NCBI RefSeq assembly: GCF_040807025.1 | Contig: NC_090945.1 | Location: 37,937,088-38,001,087 of the forward strand | From: Struthio camelus | Lineage: Eukaryota; Chordata; Aves; Struthioniformes; Struthionidae | Reading direction: 5' to 3' | DNA length: 64,000 bases | Shown here: positions 50,301 through 62,300 of the stretch, in pieces | Numbering within the stretch: position 1 is the first letter of the stretch | Layout of the letters: each line of letters opens with the position of its first letter | The notes under the pieces: generated by a model | The model's input: the letters and a program-made list of their open reading frames with translations, nothing else | Told to the model about the DNA's origin: nothing | Databases searched by the model: none | Translations under genes and position numbers: made by a program

Positions 50301-53300
50301 ATTACAGCACTGTGTTTGTGATGGAGGGCCACTTGGTGCTCTCATTATATGCCAAATACATTGCAACTTGCTCTTTAGAATCTCACTGGCATGAAATCTG
50401 GCATACAATATGTCAACCAGATGCAAATTTCTTTCTTAAACATGGTCTAAAACGATCATTTAATAGTACTGAGATGTCAAAAAACTAGTGGCTGAGTGAT
50501 TTCAGATGCTTTTTTAAGCAGTTTAAAACAATATGCTATTTTAGAAAATACCATGGATGTAATTTTTAGAGACATTTGGTCTGTAATGCAAACCTGTGCT
50601 TTTAAAGAACAATGATGCTTCCTAAAAAACTGAAGATGAAAGCTACATCATTGTTCAGAAATCAAACCTCATTTTCTGCTTTCTTCTTCCCATTTTCACT
50701 CTCACAGTTCCCACAACAACTGGCTCTGGGGTAACAACTGCAGCAAAAATGTGCCAGATTGTTAAGAGAAAAAAACCACAATATCTAGCCTGTTAAAGCC
50801 GACAAGCAGAGCAGTCAATGAAAGACGGTTCACATTTCTTCATGTAGCTTCTTAGGAAACGATTCAAGTCGCAAAGATAAGCATAAATTCACCTGCATAC
50901 CAACGTACGTTGAGAACAGCATGTCATAAACAAAATGGTCAAATACTACTTTTACAGCATCCCTCTTCCGAGTGTTCAAAGGACTCACAAATGTAATTGT
51001 CCCACCAAACAAACAAGTCAGAGCTCAAGTGCAATTGCCACTGTTATCTAAGTGAGCACTCATATAGTAAACATATAGGAAGAAGATCTGAAATTCAGAC
51101 AAGAAAGGAAGTGATGAGTCCAGTCTTTTCTAATGCTGTATTTTGACAACTGATCTACTTTTTGGCGGAACCTCTTTGGACCTCAACATGCTTTCTGAAA
51201 ACAAAATGTCACATTAATGTCTACATCAATACATTTCCAGTTTTGCCTCAATAGGAAGTAAGACAAAATACCATATCACCATACCTGGCAAAGTTCTCAG
51301 AGATCCTTCTTGACTAAAGAACTGTATTTTACAGCCTACCAATTTACACAACAAATTAGAAATTGCATGCATAAATCAAGTCCCTCAAGCCCATGTAGCA
51401 TGCCTGGCTCAAAGAATGGTATCTTTATGAATAAGTAGGATTTTGCATGAAGAAAATCATAATCTTCATTTATTATTGCAATTTATGTAAAACTATCAAA
51501 AATCTAGCAGTTTACACTTAAGAAGCCCAAGATATAAAGATATTCACAGCTAAAGCTCTCCTTCCATTTCAGCTCATCTTGTAATTAGGCAAAGCAGAAG
51601 TCTCATGGCTGTCATTCTCAATACTGCAGTACACACAGGCAGTCATTGCATACGTTCGGTATAATGAAGTAAGCTACAGAACTAACTTGCATTTTGAAGT
51701 ATGGCATTGTTTTAACATAACTTTGCTGCATAATCTTTTCTTTAACAAGCTGGCACAGAATAGCGATTTTGCGTTTTAGAGGCATTCCTCTACCACTGCC
51801 ATTTATTTAATGAGCACTCCTGGGTGCCTTAACCTGAAAGAGTGCTCATTAGATTTGGGCATCTGGTCCTATCAGCAGTCTTCTGTAACTTCTGATGTAA
51901 GCTTAACACAGCAATGGACATACCATTTTCAGATGAATTAAGGTTAACTACTCTCCCAGTGAACAGGCAAGCAACTTTTATGGAGAGTATACATGCTGAC
52001 ATCCAAATGCACAATAACAGAAGACCCACAATGAGGAACTAGTTCATCTCATGTGTTTAGATAAATGCAGTATCTTATTACAAGCTGCATCTCAAATTTC
52101 TGCTTGGAGCCTGCTCATTATCTTACACGTTACAAAAAGGAAGAAATTAAAGAAAGAAGAAGAAAAGGCAGTAGAGTATTGCAGGGAAGAGCTGAAAAGA
52201 AAGGGGAGTTGCTGAGGCAAATACATGGGACTAACTGCTAGAGATGGCAGAAGCTGCATAGTGGAAGCCATTGATACACGATTGCGACAGGGCAAGAAGT
52301 AGGTTGCTGTCAAGTGAAAGGAGGCGGGGAGAAGAATAAAAAAAGGTCAAAGAAAAGGGTGCTGGATCTATTTCCTCTTCTGAGCTTTTTTATTTTAATA
52401 TGTAAGAAGTTTGTTGAGGTGAAGAAAACGCACGCATGGAGAGGGCTGCTAAATCACTTTTTGCAACTTTCATAACGAAATAGAAAGGTAAAATACTACT
52501 GTCTACCTGACACCTCTCAAGGCTATGACTGATGAGGCTTATGACAGATCTGCCCACCAAACAGTGAAAGAGCTGCAACTCCCTGAAACAGTACACACCC
52601 ACAAAAGCAGTTTTCCTAGCAGCTTTCTTCAGAAGAAAGAATCACTTCTTTCTGTAGAATCAGCTTCTACAGAAGTGTATTCAAATACAGACATAAAAAG
52701 GAGGGATATTAGGTAGCTAAGTCAGGTGCACTACTCTCCCTGCATCCATAGTTAAAGGAAAGAAACTCCTCCAGGGGAGGATTTAAAGTACTTAAGGTTC
52801 TGCTCTGAATCATACGCTGAATAAGTCTTTCTTTGCTGTCTCCGCTGATCACAGAGGTAACCAAAGGAGGACACTGCCCAAGGTTAGGTGGCTAGGTGAA
52901 GTGTTTAACAATGGGTGGGTACGCTAACGCCCACACAGTTATTACTGGCAGAGACGCTGCAGTTTGTATTTGAGAGGCTCAGAGTTCTTTGGAATAATTT
53001 TGGAAGTTATGAGATTCTGCTGCCATTTCCTCAGTTACATCCACATTTGCTGCATCCTTTTCTTTCCCATGCCCTCTTCTGAACCTATCCCCTGTAAACT
53101 GCATTTCGAGGTCAAAGTTGATCTTGTACAGCCATTTTCTGTTTTTATATTTGACTAAGTCTGGGTGTTTCAGAACAATGTAGAAAACAGACTGATTTGG
53201 GCACGTGAAGCTGAAAGATTTAAACTACAGGTTTTCCTTCTGCAGTCAGGAAAAGATGCCTATTAATTTGTTGTATACTGACAATGTGCCCAGTCTTGTA

Positions 53301-56300
53301 CCAGACTCAAAGACAAGAAGAGCCTGTGCTTGAAGACACGGATTTGTCAGCAGGAAGCTGTACATATGCTGCAGTCAGTTACTGCTTTGTCCATGTGCAG
53401 ACAGGCAAGATCAATATTAAGTAACAGTTATTTGCCTGCACTTTGCTTAGGAAAAGCTTCTTCTAGGCACACCGTACAGTTTCTTTTTTCCCCCCACTGT
53501 TCTGTGTATATGGCTCCAAGGTACAAAGCAGGCAATGTGTTAGACATTTCCAATGAATGTTGGAAACGAAAAAAATCCATGAGTGCTGACAGCTGGTTAA
53601 TACGACATTTGTGAATGTTTTCAAAACCACTGAAACCTTGAAGTTTCTTAGTTTATTTTAGCACTTGATCAATAGACCTACCAATAAGGTGAAGCTGTGT
53701 TCAGGAAGAATCCCATACAGTTCAACAAGCTTTGCTCTCGTCACACTGGGGAGGTCAGGAAGTCTCTCTCGAATCCAATCAATATTTACTACTTGCTGAT
53801 GGTTCATATCAACTGGCAAAGATCTGGCATCATACAGAATCAATGGAGGAAGATTTGGCTCCGGCATGAACCTAGTGAAAATTAAGAAAAATTATTTCCT
53901 TATAATTATTTTTAGTCAGAAGCTCAACAACAGGAATAAAATCTATATGACAAAGTTTTTGGTTCTCTGGAAGTTATATCACTGCTTTAAGTAAAATATG
54001 CAAAATTCAAAACTTGGTATATTACTCTCTAGTAGTAAGAGATAAGTTCCCAAACTGCTGCAAAGCCTCTTTTTATCTGCCACTGATTGTGAAAAAGCGC
54101 AATTAAAACAATTCTGCACCTAAAATAATAATAATAATAAAAAAAGATGTGGAAACAACCTATTCCTTTTGGCATCAAGCATGAATTGTGGATCTGGACA
54201 GCAAGGGGAGTAGACTGGCAAGGAGAAACCAAGACTGGCAGGCAATTGCCAGGAGTGATCCATGCAGGTTGCAACCTTTCCATCCTAACCTCACAAATCT
54301 TGATAAAAGCTCATGCTGTGCTAAAAGCAAAGTTACTGTGCTCAGCAGGGTGCCATCACAGAACAAAAGAATCCCTTAAAGAGAAGGCCTATTCAAACCA
54401 CCCAAATAGCTTTGCGATTGCAGCAGAAACCTCACTCTTATATCATCAAATGAGGGCTTCATAAACATCAGAATAAAGGACATTTGGGCACACTCTATGC
54501 TTACTGTAGTAATTTCTATTTCAAATCTCCCTAACTGAGAATTTTAAGTTCAATGTATCATGCGCAGCAGTAACTTACAAAAAAATCTGAAAACCAGTTT
54601 AATACTGATTGTCATAATCTTTCTGGTCTTCATTTCAAATATGTGAGACTCACCAGTCCTGCCTAAGTTTTCCTAAATTTTGGTTTTTTTTAACATTTGC
54701 TCAAATTAATCTCGCTAAATAAATGTCAAGCCTGCCACTATCACATTAAGGAATTCTTAAAATGACCACTGCCTTTTTATGCTGCATTTCTAAAAATGCT
54801 AATTTGAAAAGCAGATTTGAAGTTCTTTTCAAAATCCTCGCTCCACTCTGATCAGATCAGTGGCAGAATATACACCGATATACCAGGAACATAGATATGG
54901 CAAAGCTAAGAGGCTCTAAAAGTTCCCACTGCACAACGACAGTTCTCCAGCTGGGAAATGAACTCTGGTGGGGAGTGCAGAGTAAAGGGAAGACTGTCTC
55001 TGGGATGCAGAACAGGGAAGGGAACTACTGGCTGGATCAATGCTAAGATGGCACCGACCAGGTGAGAAGGCAGGCCTGCAGAGAGCAGGAGAAGGGGAGC
55101 CCGGAGTCCTCAGCAGTCACTGAGCTGCTGACTCTTCCCAGACTGCTGTCCCCCCAGACACCACTGTGGTTACCTCCCATTCCAGGGCACTCAGCAGCTG
55201 TCGGCGCCCTAAATTATTGCTTTGCAGTGCCATCTCAATGCTTTTTCCCAGCAACAATGCCTCCTGACAATCACCATGCCTGGTCCCCCCTCTCTCTCAG
55301 TAGCTCCTTCTTGGGTGGCTATTTACCCTTTCATTGAGCCTGGCTGACTTTGCTGAAAGCAGAGGAAGAGTAGTCACGCAAACCACATTAGCGATCAAAG
55401 GGCGATGGCTGACATCTCACACTAGTGAAAGGCAGGAAGTTCTTAGCAGGATAATATCTTAAGTAGGTCTAGGCAGATCTTAAGGCAGACACCTGCCTAT
55501 AAGTGCTGACAACTTTCAACAGTAGCTAGGATTTTCAAACAGTGCCTATGATCACAGAATTCAAGCATAAAAAGGCAGGGTCTACTAAATGAATATTCCT
55601 ATTTCCTATTACATCAGGGCACTCCTAAGAATACATGTCTACTGATCACACAACAAACCTTCAACTTATCCACTCTGAGCCAACGCATTCCAGTTGTAGT
55701 GTGTGGTAAGGATCTATGGGCTTCAGCAGAACAAGACACAGTCCCAGATCTGAACTGTTTGGACTAGCCCTGATTGTGATAGGTCTCCTTCCCTTCCAGC
55801 GGAAGGTTCACTTCTAATACATTCTGTATTGACAGACTTCACATGCTCATTATACTGTCTACATGCAAGAGATGAAGTTAAGATCTCTGTTCTTGTAATT
55901 TCAACTTTATTTAAAAAGAATTACCTATAATCCTGTTTCCCTTCTTTATCTCTCATTGGTATAGTGCACCTAAAAGAAAACAACGCAGGTAAGATGCAGT
56001 ATTTGGTACGCTGCAGAATGAGTTTTCTGGCAAAAAACACAAAACAAAAACTTCACCTCACAAAGATAAGGAGAGCTTCCTCCAGCCACTTCAAAGAAAG
56101 TGTGTATGTAACAGGGCAGTCATTTTCACCTAAACACCGCTTGATGTAGCACTTACCATTGCTTCCAGTATTACACAGATATTCCCCTGGTAAGTAAGTA
56201 AAATATGTCCGCTAGTCCTGAGGCGACAAAGTGAACGCATCTGGGGCACTGCTCTACAGCCTTTCCCACTAGCCCTCACTGGATGTTTTAGTGAAGGAAA

Positions 56301-59300
56301 AAAAAAAAAAAATCACAGAATTCAGACTAATTTCTTTTCAGAAGTCTGCTCTAAGTGACTTCCACCTAATTCTAGGACTGCTCCTAAATCTGCCAGTCTC
56401 TTGACTGACACTATGGGACTATAGGGAAGTCACTTCACTTCTCTGTGTCCGTTTCCCCTTCCATTATTTGCCTGTCTTGTCCATTTAGACTGCAGAGCAG
56501 GAACTCCACGCACAGTCTGTTGTGTGAAAGCCTCAACTCTAAGAATGAATTACTCTCTATGATAGGACTACGCTTGTGAACATTAGCTTTAAAAGACCGA
56601 GGTAGAGTGATACCATGTTATTTCTCCTGATCATGTCACTTGGTATCCCTGGCATTCTAAAGCTGCTATTCCCAATATTCTACTAAAATAAAGAGCTCAC
56701 CCAAGCTTGGAATCAAAGGCTCTTGTTTCATTCAGAATTGTCCCTCCATTTTCAAGTTCTTCAATCTGCCTCTGTATTTCATAGTCTGACAGCAACAAAA
56801 GAAAAAGAATAAGCTTGTTACACTGCACTATTAGCTTTTATACACTTGACTATTTCATTTTTCACTGCTATATAATAATGGAAAAGTTTGTTGTTTTAAT
56901 CTTAACGAAAGCAACAGCAGTGCTTACAGGCAGAATTATCAGTCACTGTCTCTCTCTCCAGCACTGTTTCTTTCTTTTGCGTGTTTTCCTCATCCTCTTT
57001 CTTTCTCTTTCAACAGAAAACGTTTCTCCCAGGCACTGCAGCCAAGCCACACATTCCTAGTTACCTTCCTATCACCCAGCTGAGTATTTGGAACAAGAAT
57101 TCTCATCCCCTTCATGCCAGTTTTGTTTTGGAGATGTAATAATCATGCTTTCTTGCTCCTACCCAAGCTGCATGCTCTCTGAACTTGACACACACCGTCT
57201 ATTGTACTCAGCTGAAAGCTATCAATTTCATCTGCAGACACAGAGCTACTGATAACACAGATCAGAGCTGAACACACTAAACACCGAATCATCTGCTTTG
57301 TTCTTTTGGCAGGCGTAGGGTCACCTCTGCAAGAAAACTGCAGTCTAACATGGCGGCTACCCCTGGAGTATCCTCTACCAAGATATATTTTGTCAGGGAG
57401 CAGCAAGAGCAGGGCTGTTTCACAAAGGGGGACAAGCTAGGAGCTAAGGATGACTGCAACACAAGGAGCGCCCTCACTGACCAGAGACAGTCTGACAGGG
57501 CCTGCACAGCACGGACTGAGCTGTGTGCTAGTAACAAGGTCCATCAACCCAGTCAGGGTGAGGGGGTGCATCAGGTCCAGGTCCATCCAGGGAGTCCAGT
57601 CAGAAGCAGCAGAAGATGCGACCAGCGACAAGACTGGACACACAACTACAGTGTAGGTCCAAGGTCCATATGGAGACAGGCACACCTATGATGTAGTTCA
57701 GGCAAAGTTCAGGCCTGAGCTTAAATGGGACTCCTGGACCCATGAGCAGAGTGTGTAGGTGGGAGTCCCAGGTGAAGCTAGTCAAGGCAATTAAGTCCTA
57801 TTAGTGCACTCAGGACCCTGACATATTTCACTTACTGAGAACACATAAAATATCTACAGTGCTCCAGTAATGAGGTAACCATCATTTACCTACTGCTTTT
57901 GCCAGGAATCGCATGCTATTGATATTCTTCACTTCAGTCCTCACTCCATAAGGCTCTCCGGGGTGATGCACAGAAACATTGGCATCCACTCTCAGCTGAC
58001 CCTCTGTAAAAGGAAACCTCATCAATAGAATAGTCTGCCCGGCACACTAGAATAAAAACCTTGGCATGCATTGATAAACTGCACATTATGCGCAGGGCAT
58101 TAATAGAGGACTTCCATATGTTCAGAAATGAGTAACAGCCATCTCACAGTAGCTTTCTGTTTATGATTCCATTCCAAACCTCTGATCCAGTCATTCAAAA
58201 TTTTCTGAGATTACAACTTTTTTTTTTTTTTTTAAATAGTATTGCTCATCATTCCTCTCAGAGGAAACTGTATAGCACAGTAAAGGGCAGATCCTCTAAG
58301 TGAAGATCCATATAGCGAGAATAGTTTCTGATTCACAGCTCTTAAAGAAAGGGCAGAATTAGACAAGTCATTTAAAGTGGTGGACTGAAAGCTTCCATTC
58401 TTCTAAAAACAGCACAAAAACACCTTTTGGAATTACGACTTGATGGATACATACTAACCTAGCACGGAACACAAAAACTTGCAGTTGAATAGATTTACTA
58501 AGGCGTCCTTGGGAATTTACAGCTCAAGGACAAAATGTCAGAAATAGTGAATTTTTTGTAATTTTTTTTCCCCCCTCTGCTTCAAGTAACTGCAATCTTT
58601 TCCCCAAACAAACTTCCCTGGCTGCCAAAACCTGAAACCGAATACAAAGTTATACCTAAACAAATCTCACACTTTTAGTGCATAAATGGGCTAATGTTCG
58701 CAGGGATCCTTTCTAATTCAACCACAAGTAACTCAGAATTTTATCCTTACAAGTTTTGTCCCTCTAAAGACCTCCCTTCTAAGGAGAGAAGTTTGCCACC
58801 ATTAGTCAACTGAGGGGGAAAAAGAAACCTGAGAGGTTACACTATAAAAGACACATCATTTTTCCCATATTGCACAGAGAACATCTCTAGACTTCCTCTT
58901 TGTTGTTTAATTTCAAATACAGATAAAAAGAAACAAAACATGTGATGTTTCTATATAGCAGCAGTACTAAAGAAAATGCAAAACAGCTCAGTGTTAAACC
59001 TGCAAAGAAGTCTACAGCTTCAAAACCCATTCCAGTCAATGGATGTAAACTGACTACAGAGGACTTGGTACATTCTGTAAAAGTAGGCTGGATGTCAGCA
59101 CATCAATTTTCTCTGTCTTCACAGAGTCTTGCCAGACACGTAAATGAAGGACAAAGGTGCTGGAATGACCCAACTTCTCTTGAAAGAGAAATGTTTTGCA
59201 CGGGCTCATTCTTTGGGGTGAAACGAGTACTTGTTCCAACAGAGGAATATTCTTGTCTTGTCCTTGCTTCATTTTGAGACATGGCCTGCTTCTACTTGGA

Positions 59301-62300
59301 TGCAGGTGTCAATGTGACAAGACAATGAAGTTAATCAACCGTAAGTGAAAGGAGAGCCAGGCACCATGTGTTCTTAAAAAGGCTTTCTCCCTGTAAGCCC
59401 AGCTCCTTTTCCCATTTGATCATTTTGCAATGAAATCATGTTTTCATTTGTCTGTTGTCAATGAAATAAGAGCCGATAAAACTGGGTGTTTGTCTTCACT
59501 GAACACACAAGTAGAACGAAGGTAAAATGAGAGCAAGTAGAGCCCTTATTTAAAAGCTAGGAATTACGGTGAGGGAAAAATCACAGTAGAAAGCTCTTTA
59601 AAAGACCACTTGAAAAAAAAAATCCAAATACTTTTAAAGTCAATTATATTGGAGGGAAAATATTTCCAATATTGGAGTCCTCCTTTAAAGTCAGAATTCT
59701 CAATGCAGCAGAAGATACCACAGTGCAACTCCAACGGAACTCCTAGGGCCAAATTCAGTGGTGATAAATGACTGCATATGGATACCAAGGCCTGTGAAGA
59801 AGTGTGCAAAATGGGTGCTTAATTTTAAACAACCATCCCCCATCTGATGCGTGTAAAACTAGTGTGAATAAAGATTCAGACAGAAGTAGCAAGTAGGACA
59901 AGGCACTGTGTCAACATATATAATGCCTAGCCATTATTACTTCTCTCCTTACGTTAAATTAGACTAGAAGTCCTAGCCAACATTTCTTGGGTCACATCAG
60001 TCTTGGGTGATACATGGACTGCTCTGACTGAAATCTCTAGGACATGTATCCACTTATACCATGGCCTGAATTTGTTGCTAGATCAGTAAGGCCAACCATC
60101 ATGGGCAAAAATATAGCTTAAATTGTGAACACTAACAGGCAGCACATGTTTGGGTATACATGCGCCTATGAACAAACGCCCAAAATTGTACTTTTGAATT
60201 CTCAAACAGAAGCCTGCTACTTGCTAGCTGCAACCATGAGCTGGTTGTAAATTTTGATAACACTAGGACCAAGAAAAAGTGGCATATCCTGAATTCTCCA
60301 ATTAACAAAAAGACAAGAGAGAGAACCACCAATTAGGAAGCTGATCACACGTACTTCTGCAGCCTATTTGGATTGGGAAAGCTGGGGCCTTAGGGTTCCA
60401 GAAAGAAGAGCTGGTGTCAAAATAAGGGTTTCCCAAAAGTGGTCTCAGAAAGAAGGTGAAGACCTTGACTGGAGGAGAGATCCTGGAAGTGGGGAAAGAT
60501 CCTGAAATCTGAGAGATGCATAAAGATGAACGCTGGGGGAAGCCCAGGGACCCTTGCTGGTAATGCTAGAGACTGGTATCTGCAAGCAGCTGCGGAGCAC
60601 AAACTGACATGACTTTCTGCCTGACCTCCCCAGACCAGCAGCGATCTGGGATAATACTGGGAAAGGCAGTCGAGGATAATACTGGAGGTCAGGGAAGGAG
60701 TGTGCGAAATAATCAAGTAGAGTAATATCTCTAGTCTCATTGCTTCTTAAATAAATCCCAGTATCCAGATCTGCTATGGGTTGTCACTGACTGTCTCATC
60801 TGTGACACCAATACAGGTTTACTGCTTACACCCATCTTGTGAACAACTGAGACCTGTCACACAGCTTACCACACAATGCATGCTCTCACTGACTTTGGCC
60901 CGTAACTTCCATATTCCGTAACTAATCATCACTACAGAGCTTCTGTGCTGCAGCTCTGTGGCAAACAAGATGAGGACAGACAGGGAGAAACACCACAAGA
61001 ACTGGACGTTCCTTCCTGCCTATTAATTTATCCTGAAAATTACTGTGAGGTGATATAAAATCTAACACTGCAAAGCTTTGCAGAGGAAGGTAGGCCCATA
61101 AGGGCACTTGAAGCATGGCACACATTAGGATAGGCTCTGAGGATTTTAAAAACAACAGCGAGAAAAGGCTGTGTTAAGCAACTGTAGAGCAAAATAACCA
61201 GAAGCTGCAAAACTCCTGGAAATGCAGAGAATTACAGGTGACAAGAGAACATGCCCTTCCTCCTTCCATACCTGCCATGATTGCTTGGCTGCTCCCAAGT
61301 GTTTGAAGAATAAGCTGAAGCTCTCTGACTGCTGCAGCTGCTTCTTCCCCACAGCACATATCAGGCTCCATGACAACCTCCATGAGGCCGACTCCTATCA
61401 GCGAAAGAGACAAGAGATTTCCAACAATAGCTTTTGATCTCGGCATATTAGAGTGCAACTGGCTAAGCACATGAAAGCACTTGGGTTTATTTTGAAAAAA
61501 TAAAAACCCATGTATTATTTAGTAACTAACACAATGGACCTAGCTGCAGATTGCTATAAAAACCTTCTCCTCCTTTTATTTTTTAAAGGAACAGGCAAAC
61601 AGCAGACATTCCTTCAGCCCTTGATGACATGCGGAACAGAAGGAAACTTGGCCTTTCTCTCAGAGAACTCCTATTTAAAGCCTGTCTGATTTCAGATTCA
61701 AATTTATTTTTCTTAAACTACTTTTGGAACAGACAGAGCTATAAACAGATGTACTCTAGCATGCAGTTTGAGGATCCAGCCTTCAGAGAACATGAGCAAT
61801 GGACACTGGAGCACTATCTCTCTGTTAGGCTACGCTGTCCAGGTTACTGCCTGTGTTGCGTACTAACTTGGTTCATGTAGTTTACAGTTTCAAAGTTTAA
61901 AGACAGTTTTCTCTACACTTTTTCAAAGCTAATAATTAAAAGAAATGTCTGATTCACGCAGTGACAATTCCAACATCTACTCCTTCTATTCACAGAATTG
62001 CTTCATAAAGGTTTCTGCGATTTTTTTTTTTTTTTTCTCTGAAAACAATGCTTACAGCGGCAAGAACTTAAACAGCTCTCTGAGCTGAGCGGCTGTGAGA
62101 GACTGACGGTTCTGGGGAATTGGAGCCAACCTGCCATTGCCAAATGCCATCAGCCAACAACCATGAGAAAGGCCCAGTGGTCATTAAAAAAAATGCATGC
62201 ATTCCCCTGCTTCAAATGTAATGGTCACTGTGATTTGTTCTGATTTTCAGCGAAAGAGACATCAGGTTGTTCTAATTTTCTGCCTGTTCCCTGTCACCCA

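Larger units (their letters stand above)
47390..53681 (-). other. GATB intron (6.3 kb, longest in the window)
   Basis: It contains two perfect hairpins or hairpin clusters (48184-48206 and 52623-52674), T-rich tracts (49142-49195 and 49617-49643) and a poly-A run of 19 (49955-49973). No exon or recognisable transposon was seen. Confidence 0.83.

Noticed and set aside
57350..57691. 113-codon plus-strand open frame
   Set aside because: Repetitive, low-complexity sequence with equally long frames on the other strand; listed only as a possible repeat.
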